From NCBI GenBank assembly GCA_016219865.1, contig JACRKF010000027.1:1-53958 (forward strand): DNA of 53,958 nucleotides. The letters run 5' to 3'. Source of the stretch: Candidatus Woesearchaeota archaeon (GTDB taxonomy: Archaea; Nanobdellota; Nanobdellia; Woesearchaeales; DSVV01). Both the position numbers and the translations under genes were made by a program. How positions within the stretch are numbered: position 1 is the stretch's first letter; every line of letters begins with the position of its first letter. The notes under the pieces are model-generated. The model saw only the letters and a list, made by a program, of their open reading frames with translations. It was not told the DNA's origin and did no database searches. Below are positions 36,722-45,659 of this stretch, in pieces.

Positions 36722-37144
36722 ATGGAAGAAACAACACCAGAACAAGAAATCTCATTTGAAGAATCAACTGAAATCATCCAATATGTTGGATTACATGAAC
36801 TTGATGATAAAGAAAAAGATATACTTAACAAACTCACAGCAGAATATCATCCTAAAGTAAAACGCTTATTGCATAACAATACTTCTTTGACAGTGCATAT
36901 AAAAAAATTACGTAACAACTCAAAAAACGAAAAGAAACAGCATAAATACAGCATTACAGTAAAAACAATATCTCCAACAAAACCATTCAGGGCAGCATCT
37001 AATGATTGGAACTTAAACACAGCAATACATGATGCATTTATGAATCTGGAAAAAGAGCTCGAAAGAGTATACAGAAAGAATGACATCCATAAGAATCATG
37101 TAAAGTTCTCAACAAATAATAAAACTAAAAAGAAGAAAAAATAA
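36722..37144 (+). CDS. Small basic protein, possibly HPF/RaiA-like ribosome-associated
   Basis: SLTVHIKKLRNN...KYSITVKTISPTKPFRAASNDWNLNTAIHDAFMNLEKELERV; weak family recognition. Confidence 0.45.
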   Translation: MEETTPEQEISFEESTEIIQYVGLHELDDKEKDILNKLTAEYHPKVKRLLHNNTSLTVHIKKLRNNSKNEKKQHKYSITVKTISPTKPFRAASNDWNLNTAIHDAFMNLEKELERVYRKNDIHKNHVKFSTNNKTKKKKK

Positions 37145-37185
37145 ATACAGTTAATTATTTAAATACTGAAATATATCCATTTTCT

Positions 37186-38442
37186 ATGGAAAGTTTTTAT
37201 TTTGCAAAATCAGGGCAAGTTTATACATTATCTGCAGAAGCAGCAATTGTAGATAAACTTCTCCATTCACAATTAATTCTAGATCAACTTAAAGCACAAA
37301 ATCTTTATGAAAATGGAAAGATAACAGAAAAAGGTAAAAAAGCATTAGAACCAGATATTTTATCTAATATTGTTCCTAATGCTATAGCTCGTTATCATAA
37401 CGAACCTGAGGATCATTCAATCATACCAACTACAGAACAGGCAATGCTTGTGGCAGCTGATGAAGCGCATTCATTTTTCGAAGTAACTAGATCAACTGCT
37501 GCTAGAAAAACTCTTGCAGACTTTACCATATCTGGAGAATTAATGCTGGCAAATGCTGGTCATAATGGTTATTCATGGAAAGGAGAAAAAATAAATCCAC
37601 ATATTCCTAGCAAGATTGATGAAATAAATGGAGGACGTAAAGAACTGCCTTTAGAAGATTTGCTTCTTGGCTCTCCTATTGTTGGTTCTTCTGCAAATCT
37701 TTGGGTTCCTGTATTAACAGCGCAAGAAATAAAAAAACAAATAAGTCCAAAGCATTCACAAATGCCTAAGAATTTAATGAAGATACTAATGTATCATGAG
37801 GGTAAGATAACTCCAGCGCAATTTAATGTTGAAACAGCAACATTTCAACCATTTACATCTTTAGCAGATTCATTTTCTCCTGAAGAAGTTGAATTGATTG
37901 ATTCACCAAAAGTTCATTCAGAGTACGCAAAGAAATTTCATGCAACAAAATTATCTTCAAAGCCAGAAATTTTCAGAAAGATAGAGTATCTTCATTTGAG
38001 ATTGACACGTATGCCAATACCAAATAATGTTGAGTTTTTTACGTATAAAGCTATGGAAACAGCAGGTGCGATGCTTTCAAGAGTTACTCATCATAGAGAA
38101 TATGATTCATGTATGAATGCCAGCCAATTTCTAGTTAATTATTATAGTTCAGATGTAAGTTTTCGATGGAATATTGCAAGAAAGTTTTTACATAAAGAAC
38201 CAAGTGAAGAAGCTATAGCAGAATATTGTTTTGCTACAAAAAATGAAGTACGAGAAGTATTACAAAATACTCTTGCAAGAATTCCAAGAAATCTTCAATT
38301 AAGGCATTTTAACAGATTTCTGCTATACAAAGCATTTGAAAGAACAGTTGTAGACAACAGTGGACATTATATTGTTGGGCAGATTACAGGAGACTCCCAA
38401 AAAATACATATGCCTTACATAAAAATTGATTTAAGAAAATAA
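37186..38442 (+). CDS. Hypothetical protein, 418 aa
   Basis: Long ORF with TATA-like AAATACTGAAATATA upstream; family not recognised. Confidence 0.6.
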   Translation: MESFYFAKSGQVYTLSAEAAIVDKLLHSQLILDQLKAQNLYENGKITEKGKKALEPDILSNIVPNAIARYHNEPEDHSIIPTTEQAMLVAADEAHSFFEVTRSTAARKTLADFTISGELMLANAGHNGYSWKGEKINPHIPSKIDEINGGRKELPLEDLLLGSPIVGSSANLWVPVLTAQEIKKQISPKHSQMPKNLMKILMYHEGKITPAQFNVETATFQPFTSLADSFSPEEVELIDSPKVHSEYAKKFHATKLSSKPEIFRKIEYLHLRLTRMPIPNNVEFFTYKAMETAGAMLSRVTHHREYDSCMNASQFLVNYYSSDVSFRWNIARKFLHKEPSEEAIAEYCFATKNEVREVLQNTLARIPRNLQLRHFNRFLLYKAFERTVVDNSGHYIVGQITGDSQKIHMPYIKIDLRK

Positions 38443-38485
38443 AAATCCCAATCACCGCAAGTGGTGGGGTATCCTCCAACAAATA
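38443..38485. repeat. Dispersed hairpin repeat (AAAATCCCAA..CACC-gcaagt-GGTG-GGGTATCCTCCAACAAA)
   Basis: Both halves recur at 20267-20288 and 20634-20666 around the transposon remnant. Confidence 0.7.
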
Positions 38486-38500
38486 AAAAAATAAGAAAAA

Positions 38501-40882
38501 CTAATTATTTTCTTCTTTAGATCCCTGTTCTTGAGAATCATCTCCACTATTATCCTTATTCTCACTATCATTTTGATTATCTTGTTGTTCATTATTTTCT
38601 GAATTATCTTGATCCTCTTTTTCTTGTTGATTATATCCTCTTTGTTCATCATTATCTTGATAATCTCTTCTCATATCACGATTATCTTTTTCCCTTCCAC
38701 TATCAATATATTCTCGATCCCGCTCAAGTTTCTCTATTTCCTTTTGCAATCGCTGAACATCAGTAAAATCAGCTGCTTCTTTGCTTCCTTGCTCTGCATC
38801 ATGGAGCAATTGTTTTATTTCTTCAGGGCTTAAGCTTTCAAAAGAACGATCACCTATGTTAATTCTTCCTTCTTTTTGCATTCTTTGTAGATCACCAATA
38901 AAATTAAATCGTTGCTGTTCATGTTGTTGCTGGCCGTAGTTTTCTCCTATTGGAAATCCTTGCGGCATTGTAGGAATATCAACTTTTCTTATGACGCCGC
39001 CAACTGCTTCTTCTCTTTTTTCTTCATACATTTCTTGATATTTTCCTTGTCCAATTTCTTCTGTTATCTTTTGCGTGCTCATTTCTTTGCATGCTTCCAT
39101 TCCAATAAACTCGCCGTCTTTTATGCATTCTTGCGGAGCCCCGCCTTTGTTATCTGGACCTCCATTTTTCATATCAGGGAAATCACCTTCGCTAAATTCT
39201 CCTTCGGAAAATCCTTGTCCATATCCTTCTCCTTGCTGGTATTTCTCTTTCATAATTGTTTCACATTCTTCTTTGCCTATAAATTCGTTATCTTTCATGC
39301 ATTCCTGCGGAGCTTTGCCTTCTCCTCTTTCACCCTGCATCTGGTTCTTGAATTTTTCTTCACATGCTTCCCTTCCAATAAAATCGTCACCGTCAAAGCA
39401 TTCTTTTGGTATCTTTCCAGCATCGCGCATTTTTGCAGTGCATTCTTTTTCGCTGATTGGTCTTCCACCTTCAATGCATTCTTCTGGAATATTTCCTTCA
39501 GCCATCATCTTCTCCTCACATGCTTCCCTGCCGATAAAATCGTCACCGTCGAAGCATTCTTTTGGTATTTTTCCTGCTTCTTTCATTTTTTCCAGACACG
39601 CGTTTTCACCAATTGGTCTTCCATCTTCTATGCATTCTTCTGGAATATCTCCGGAATCCATCATTTTCTGTTCACATTCTTCTCGTCCGATAAATTTATC
39701 GCCATCAAAACATTGTTCAGGTATTTTTCCTGCTTCTTTCATTTTTTGAATGCACTGTTCTTCTCCTATGAACCTGTCGTCAGCAACACACTCATCAGGC
39801 ATTTTTCCAGATTCAATCATCTTCTTTGTGCATTTCTTTTCTCCGATAAATCGTCCATTTTCCATGCATTCTTCAGGAGGTTCGCCATGTTTTTCAATCA
39901 TTATCTTTTTACAATCTTCTTTTGTCTTTGCTCCTGCTTCGATGCATTCTTTTGGCGCAAATTTCTCAAACATTTGTTCTTCTTCCTCATCCATAATCTG
40001 CCTGAATTTCTCTCTCATGAACTCTGGCAGCAATTCTTCTCCTGCATATTGTCCTTCAGAATCAAGTTCTTGGCATGCCTCTTCATTATCTTCAAGTTCG
40101 CAGAGTATAACTAATTTCTTATCCTTTTCGCAGTATGTTTTCATTTTCTGTATAGGAATATCTTGACACTGGCAATTCTGTATATCTCCAATGCATGACT
40201 TTAATACTTCTGCAAGTTTATTCGTTGCTTCCTCTTGCAATTTTCTAATGTCAGTTTCAATATAATCTTTTAACCAAGCAGGAGCTGTATCTGGATTGCA
40301 TTTTTCTTCTTGCTCCATCAATGCATAATCGATTCTTGCCAGTTGTTCACATAAGTTTACAATTTTATCAGCAAGTTCTCCTGCAAGCTTGTTTTTCTCA
40401 ACTTGATTGGAAAGAGAATTGTACAATTGCTGAATCTTTTCTTCATCTGGCAATTGTTCTTGCAATTGTTTAAGAATATCTTGTATCTCTTTACTGTCTG
40501 CTTCAACTTGTTTTTTTAAATCTGGAGAAATCTCCTCTTCAATTAACGCTGAGATATTTTTTGCATTTACTAATGCAATTGTTAAAGCAGCTGTATTGTT
40601 CTCAGCAGCCATCTGTTGCGCTTCAGCTGCTTTTTCCTTAGCAATCTCTAATGCATATTCTACTTTTTCATCCCCTTCTTTTGTTGCGAGTTTAACTTCT
40701 TCAACAATCTCATCAATAAAATAAAAAGGACTGTCTGGAGTAATTCCTGCTTTTGGCGCTTCGATAACAACTTCCTCTTCTTCATCCTCTTCAGCAGCAG
40801 CGACAAGAATACCAAACATAAAAATACTTACTAATAACAAAAATAATAAACTAAATATCCGCTTTAATCTTTCTTCTTGCAT
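38501..40882 (-). CDS. Secreted/surface protein with about ten 26-aa C-x11-C repeats
   Basis: N-terminal signal; repeats such as CFDGDDFIGREACEEKMMAEGNIPEE; acidic/Gln-rich tail. Confidence 0.75.
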   Translation of the reverse strand: MQEERLKRIFSLLFLLLVSIFMFGILVAAAEEDEEEEVVIEAPKAGITPDSPFYFIDEIVEEVKLATKEGDEKVEYALEIAKEKAAEAQQMAAENNTAALTIALVNAKNISALIEEEISPDLKKQVEADSKEIQDILKQLQEQLPDEEKIQQLYNSLSNQVEKNKLAGELADKIVNLCEQLARIDYALMEQEEKCNPDTAPAWLKDYIETDIRKLQEEATNKLAEVLKSCIGDIQNCQCQDIPIQKMKTYCEKDKKLVILCELEDNEEACQELDSEGQYAGEELLPEFMREKFRQIMDEEEEQMFEKFAPKECIEAGAKTKEDCKKIMIEKHGEPPEECMENGRFIGEKKCTKKMIESGKMPDECVADDRFIGEEQCIQKMKEAGKIPEQCFDGDKFIGREECEQKMMDSGDIPEECIEDGRPIGENACLEKMKEAGKIPKECFDGDDFIGREACEEKMMAEGNIPEECIEGGRPISEKECTAKMRDAGKIPKECFDGDDFIGREACEEKFKNQMQGERGEGKAPQECMKDNEFIGKEECETIMKEKYQQGEGYGQGFSEGEFSEGDFPDMKNGGPDNKGGAPQECIKDGEFIGMEACKEMSTQKITEEIGQGKYQEMYEEKREEAVGGVIRKVDIPTMPQGFPIGENYGQQQHEQQRFNFIGDLQRMQKEGRINIGDRSFESLSPEEIKQLLHDAEQGSKEAADFTDVQRLQKEIEKLERDREYIDSGREKDNRDMRRDYQDNDEQRGYNQQEKEDQDNSENNEQQDNQNDSENKDNSGDDSQEQGSKEENN

Positions 40883-40927
40883 GAAAATCCCTCTTTTTAA
40901 GATTATAAAGCTTATAGCTTTATAATT

Positions 40928-42181
40928 TTATTCTTTTAATATTATATCCTCTTTCTTAAGCTTATACTGTTGATACCATGTATAACAATCATGATCATAT
41001 ACTTTTTCATACCACTTGCACTGCAGAGCAATGCATTGATGATCTTCAAGTTTTTCGTTTTCTTTGCAGACAATCTTTTCGCAGATGTGATTCTTAACAG
41101 TCTCATCAAACTCACATTCAAGTTTCTGGCAGCTATGATTAACTGTGATCTCATCATCCATGCAATTCAGAATATCACAGGAATGATCCTTAATAATTTC
41201 ATTATCTAAACATTCAAGTTTCTGACAGCTATGATCAATGCAGACTTCATCAGTAACACATTCACTATCAGCACAGCACTGGTATTTTTTGCATTGATGA
41301 GGTTCAAGAGGATAAATATATTCACAAGTATTGCAGTCTAATTTCTGGCAGATGCTGTTTTCACAGATCTCATCAGCCATGCATTCATTGTCTTTTTCAC
41401 ACAATGGAAGTTCACTGCATTCTTTAGCAATTGAAAACCCTGATTTCTCGCATTGGTGATAAACCATAAACTCCTTGATCTTCTTGTCAGTATCCCATTT
41501 CAGCGTAAACCTATTGCCTTCATTCTTTCGTTTCATGGTAATTGTGAAATTTTCAAACCCTTCGCTTGTAACTACAGGGGTGTGCCGTATCACTTTATTT
41601 GTATCTAGCTTTGCATTGAAACTCAGTGAATAAGGATTGGCAAAACGAAACTCTTTCTTTTTGCTTATTGAAAGATCATTGATCAAAAACTTGCCGACAA
41701 ATGTGTCATTTCTCATATAACAAGATTCAACAAAAGATTGGTTCAACATTCTGCAGCTAAAACTAAACACAGGACATTTGACTGTATGCCTTTTTTTCCC
41801 AATCTTGATATAATATGATGTTGGTTCTCCTGCAACAAAAATGCCATCTTGTGATTCATAAGTGTAATATGTTACTTTCTTCTTACCTTCTGCTTTTACT
41901 TTGCTGCTCCATGCGCCTTTGACTGGAAAATAATTATCCTCTGCTTTAACAGGTCGAGCAGTGACATCGTTTCGTATCAAAGAATCATCTATCTTTAAAG
42001 AACCATCGTCTTTGCATTCGATCTTGGTTGCTGAAACAAACGAGAGGAAAATAAAGATACAACAGAACAAAAGCAACAAAGATCTATACCAGCATACTCT
42101 GAATGATGCCATTTTATTATTTTCTATCTTTGAAGAATATAAATGTTTAGTATTTGCTTGTTCACTTCGTTCACAATACAA
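40928..42181 (-). CDS. Secreted Cys-rich repeat protein (start probably at an internal Met, MASFRVCWY)
   Basis: Signal-like LLLLFCCIFIFLSFVSA; repeats NEIIKDHSCDILNC, DEITVNHSCQKLEC, DETVKNHICEKIVC, EKLEDHQCIALQC. Confidence 0.65.
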   Translation of the reverse strand: MYCERSEQANTKHLYSSKIENNKMASFRVCWYRSLLLLFCCIFIFLSFVSATKIECKDDGSLKIDDSLIRNDVTARPVKAEDNYFPVKGAWSSKVKAEGKKKVTYYTYESQDGIFVAGEPTSYYIKIGKKRHTVKCPVFSFSCRMLNQSFVESCYMRNDTFVGKFLINDLSISKKKEFRFANPYSLSFNAKLDTNKVIRHTPVVTSEGFENFTITMKRKNEGNRFTLKWDTDKKIKEFMVYHQCEKSGFSIAKECSELPLCEKDNECMADEICENSICQKLDCNTCEYIYPLEPHQCKKYQCCADSECVTDEVCIDHSCQKLECLDNEIIKDHSCDILNCMDDEITVNHSCQKLECEFDETVKNHICEKIVCKENEKLEDHQCIALQCKWYEKVYDHDCYTWYQQYKLKKEDIILKE

Positions 42182-42232
42182 ATATCACAGTGATTAGTAA
42201 AGTTTATATATAATAACGTATTATTACGTACT

Positions 42233-43036
42233 ATGGAAATAATCTCAAAGATAAGCAAGGGGTCAAAGATGGATCAGATATATATACCAAGAAATAGATA
42301 TGGAATGCAGATAGGAAGTTATGTAGTGATACGTCCATTTATTGAACAAAAAATAAAGAAAAAACCGTATTTATACAATATTTCTTCCATTGAGCCCATA
42401 AAGATGAAAATAATCGAAGAATTATTTGACTTTGTTGATAGGAAAATAAATAAATATGATAATATTATAATTACAGGCAGTTTTCTGGACAAAGGGTTTA
42501 CTTTCAATGATATTGATATTATAGTTATTTCTGATGAAAATGTAAATACCGCCAATATGAAAAAAGAGGTCGAAAAATTATTAGGTATTAAAGCAGATAT
42601 TCTGTCATTAGATAATAGATCATTAATTGCAGGATTATCTACTGACCCATTATACCAGACAATGCTGAGTAAATGCGTTGCAAAGAGAAGATTTATTTAT
42701 AAAATACAAAAGAAAATAAATTATAAACTATTAGATTTACATCTGTTAAAGAGTGAGATTGTTATTGATAACTTTGATACGCTTACAGGAAGAGAAAAAT
42801 ATTATTATACGCGGAATATGATTGCAATTTATTTATTTCTTCACTTTAAGAAAATAACAAGAGAATTAATAGATAATGAGATTAAGAGGATGTTTAATAT
42901 TGATGATATTTCGTTAATAAAAGAGAATTTAGTTAATAAAAAGAGATTCTTGTATAAATATAAAAATATATATGGTTGTATATTTAAAAGAATTATGAAG
43001 CGTATTAGGGAGAATGCCAGTAATGGATCAAAATAG
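42233..43036 (+). CDS. AbrB-like domain fused to a nucleotidyltransferase-like domain
   Basis: N-term ISKISKGSKMDQIYIPRNRYGMQIGSYVVIRP; then IIITGSFLDKGFTFNDIDIIVIS (GS..DxD). Confidence 0.55.
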   Translation: MEIISKISKGSKMDQIYIPRNRYGMQIGSYVVIRPFIEQKIKKKPYLYNISSIEPIKMKIIEELFDFVDRKINKYDNIIITGSFLDKGFTFNDIDIIVISDENVNTANMKKEVEKLLGIKADILSLDNRSLIAGLSTDPLYQTMLSKCVAKRRFIYKIQKKINYKLLDLHLLKSEIVIDNFDTLTGREKYYYTRNMIAIYLFLHFKKITRELIDNEIKRMFNIDDISLIKENLVNKKRFLYKYKNIYGCIFKRIMKRIRENASNGSK

Positions 43037-43382
43037 AAACAAGTTAATAAATTTGCTTATCGGGAATCTAAGCAATGCAATTGTCCATAGAATTCTTGTA
43101 AAAGCAATTGATGATGAACTAATAATAAGTAGATATGGCAAAGAGATAAGAAATAGCATAGATCTAGCCAATAGATATAGAGAGAAAATAAATCCGAATA
43201 ATAGACAATTGCCTGATAAAGATATTGATTATATCCTGAAATCATTACAATTGAAAGTAAAAGCAAAATTAGAAAAAAGAATTTCAGATGGCTACGAAGG
43301 GATTAATTTCAGTCTTGTAGAACCATTTGTAGTTGATGCCTTAAAAGAGTTAAAAGTGCTGATAAAACCAGAATTAATATAA
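43014..43382 (+). CDS. Small helical protein, overlapping partner of the AbrB-NTase gene
   Basis: Overlaps upstream CDS by 23 nt; helical composition. Confidence 0.5.
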   Translation: MPVMDQNRNKLINLLIGNLSNAIVHRILVKAIDDELIISRYGKEIRNSIDLANRYREKINPNNRQLPDKDIDYILKSLQLKVKAKLEKRISDGYEGINFSLVEPFVVDALKELKVLIKPELI

Positions 43383-43405
43383 ACCCAAACAATTCTAAAT
43401 AGTTT

Positions 43406-43930
43406 ATGCCAACAAAAAAACCATCTATACACCTAATTCTCACAGGTGGAACAATTGATTCCTATTGGAATGGAATAATAGATACAGCTGTTCCTTTAAA
43501 AGAATCTTGTATTCCTCAATTTATCCAATTGTTAAAACTCTATGAAGAAGTATTGTACACAACTATCTGCATGAAAGACAGCAGACAATTAGAGCAGACT
43601 GACAGAAAAAAGATTCTTGCTGCTCTTGAAAAAGGCAAATGCAAAAAGATAATTATTACCCATGGAACATATACAATGCCAGATACTGCTAAATATCTGC
43701 AAGCGAACTTGCAACAAAAAGACCAAACCATCATCTTGACTGGCTCAATAATTCCATTAACTGGATTTTCTCCATCAGATGCTCCTTTTAACTTAGGTTT
43801 TTCTTTTGCAAAAGTGCAAGAATTGGCAGCTGGCGTATACATCTCTATGAACGGCAGAATATTCACACCAAATGAGATTATCAAACTCTTATCAGAAGGA
43901 AGGTTTGCGTCTGTGTTTGGAGAGAAATAA
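43406..43930 (+). CDS. Asparaginase-like N-terminal-domain protein (short form)
   Basis: ILTGGTIDSYW and IITHGTYTMPDTAKYL active-site motifs; ends at 174 aa. Confidence 0.8.
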   Translation: MPTKKPSIHLILTGGTIDSYWNGIIDTAVPLKESCIPQFIQLLKLYEEVLYTTICMKDSRQLEQTDRKKILAALEKGKCKKIIITHGTYTMPDTAKYLQANLQQKDQTIILTGSIIPLTGFSPSDAPFNLGFSFAKVQELAAGVYISMNGRIFTPNEIIKLLSEGRFASVFGEK

Positions 43931-43945
43931 TCTGCAATAATCCTC

Positions 43946-45328
43946 TTAAGTTTTCATCATCTTTTCAATATCCTTCAAATCAACGCATATTATTTTCTTA
44001 TCTGCATAAGTAGTTATCTTCTTTTTAAATGATTGCGCAAAGATAACAAACTCTTCTTTGCGTGATCCCATTTTCCATGAGATATATTCAGACTTCTTTA
44101 TTAGTTCCATTATGATTTCATCTGCATCAACGTTGTTTTGCCATTTGCATTCTCCAATGAGCAGTTTATTATCTTTTTCGCAAAATCCAAGAATATCTAT
44201 CTCATAGCAGTTTCTTCCTCTTTTTCCATCAAACTTGCCCCATTGCGCGCCTATCTTATCAAAATGTTTATCTTTAAAGATAATATTATTTTTGATTAAT
44301 AGCAATAGAAACTTTTCAAATTTCCTGCCGACATATGCGTTGAAATTATCATCAAATTTACTCTCAACTTCCTCAAACCTTTCTTGTTCCATCAAACTTT
44401 TCTGTCTGTCTATTGCAAAAAACCAAAAAGAAAGAAAATTATCAATTAATTCATATCTTCCTTCCCTCGATTTTTCTGGATTCTCTGTTATAGGAGTTAT
44501 CTTTTTAACAAAATTAAAATCTTTTCTGAGTATATCTAAATATTTTATTGCTTCATTTTTCTTATCGCTAAATAAACTTGCTATTTCATTAAGTTTAGTT
44601 TTGCCCTCAGCTATTGCTGAGATGATAGTATTATATGTTTTTGAATCTTTTCCAAATTCAACAGAAAGAATTATCTTGCCTTCTTCTTTTAATTGCGCTG
44701 CTTTCAATACAACTAATCGCTTTATATTCTCCCTTGGAGAAACCTTTCTGTTTATAAATTCATAATAATAGGGAACGCCCTCAAAGACAGACCATAGCTC
44801 TATAAATTCTTTCAGCGAAAAACCCAGTTCATGATACAAATCAAGCATTGGTAAGTTTTCAAGAACAATCTCATTTGTTCTTCTCCCATATAATGGAGAA
44901 GCAGCATCATTGAATACCTTATTCATCAATGAATAGCTTGAACCAGCAACAGCAACTTTAAATGTTTTATCTGTTAACTTCCGCTCATCGATTATCTTTT
45001 GTATCTCTCCATAGATCGATTTATCAATGGAAAAGAAGTTTTGAAATTCATCAAGAATTATCACTTTATTCTTATCTAATAGGTACTCTAAGATATCTTT
45101 AAAATTCTTAAATGCAGGGAGATTATTCTCTTTGCAAATCTCTTCACAGATCCAATCCATAGACTTATCTGGCCATATAAATAGATAGGTTGCTTCAGGA
45201 AAAGCTTTCCTCAAAAGCAATGTCTTGCCAATCCTTCTTCTTCCTTTTACAACGAGGAAGAAATTTCCTTTCAAATTCGCTAATTCCTTAATCTCCTTAT
45301 CTCTGCCAATAAACTTTATGTTTGCCAT
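43946..45328 (-). CDS. Archaeal AAA ATPase (DUF234-like C-terminal domain)
   Basis: KFIGRDKEIKEL, LVVKGRRRIGKTLLLRKAF, VIILDEFQNFF, VAGSSYSLMNKVF, C-terminal nuclease-like EIDILGFCEKDNKLLIGECKW. Confidence 0.85.
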   Translation of the reverse strand: MANIKFIGRDKEIKELANLKGNFFLVVKGRRRIGKTLLLRKAFPEATYLFIWPDKSMDWICEEICKENNLPAFKNFKDILEYLLDKNKVIILDEFQNFFSIDKSIYGEIQKIIDERKLTDKTFKVAVAGSSYSLMNKVFNDAASPLYGRRTNEIVLENLPMLDLYHELGFSLKEFIELWSVFEGVPYYYEFINRKVSPRENIKRLVVLKAAQLKEEGKIILSVEFGKDSKTYNTIISAIAEGKTKLNEIASLFSDKKNEAIKYLDILRKDFNFVKKITPITENPEKSREGRYELIDNFLSFWFFAIDRQKSLMEQERFEEVESKFDDNFNAYVGRKFEKFLLLLIKNNIIFKDKHFDKIGAQWGKFDGKRGRNCYEIDILGFCEKDNKLLIGECKWQNNVDADEIIMELIKKSEYISWKMGSRKEEFVIFAQSFKKKITTYADKKIICVDLKDIEKMMKT

Positions 45329-45518
45329 ACATTATGTATTGCATACATACTATTTAAATGTTTCTATTTTTTATAGTATTTGCTTATTCCTAACGTAAAC
45401 AAATCTAATAAAAATGTAACTAGGAATATAATACAAAATAGATTTTATAATATAAAATACATTAAATCCATAAAATAGGATAAAATATATAAATAACAAC
45501 CGCATTTATCATCAATCC

Positions 45519-45659
45519 ATGAAGAAACCGATCTCCGCAACAATTGATGAAGAACTGATTAAATGGATAGATAAAAAGCTCAAAGATTCTACAACATATC
45601 GCAATAAATCACATCTGATAGAAATAGCGCTGCAAAAGATGAAGAAAGAGGATAAATAA
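45519..45659 (+). CDS. 46-aa ribbon-helix-helix protein overlapping the secretion ATPase start
   Basis: MKKPISATIDEELIKWIDKKLKDSTTYRNKSHLIEIALQKMKKEDK*; TAATG overlap; not in the supplied ORF track. Confidence 0.75.
   Translation: MKKPISATIDEELIKWIDKKLKDSTTYRNKSHLIEIALQKMKKEDK

Noticed and set aside
39090-39950. Possible CRISPR array from periodic repeats
   Set aside because: Period is 78/156 bp and codon-aligned within a CDS; no short identical direct repeats with unique spacers.
38912-40166. Long plus-strand ORFs (400, 224, 138 aa) opposite the 26-aa-repeat protein
   Set aside because: Antisense to a strongly repeat-structured coding frame; Ser/Phe-rich translation is an artefact of the repeats on the other strand.
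43946-45328. DUF234-like ATPase as a phage or defence gene
   Set aside because: This ATPase family is widespread in archaeal genomes and no other defence or viral genes adjoin it.
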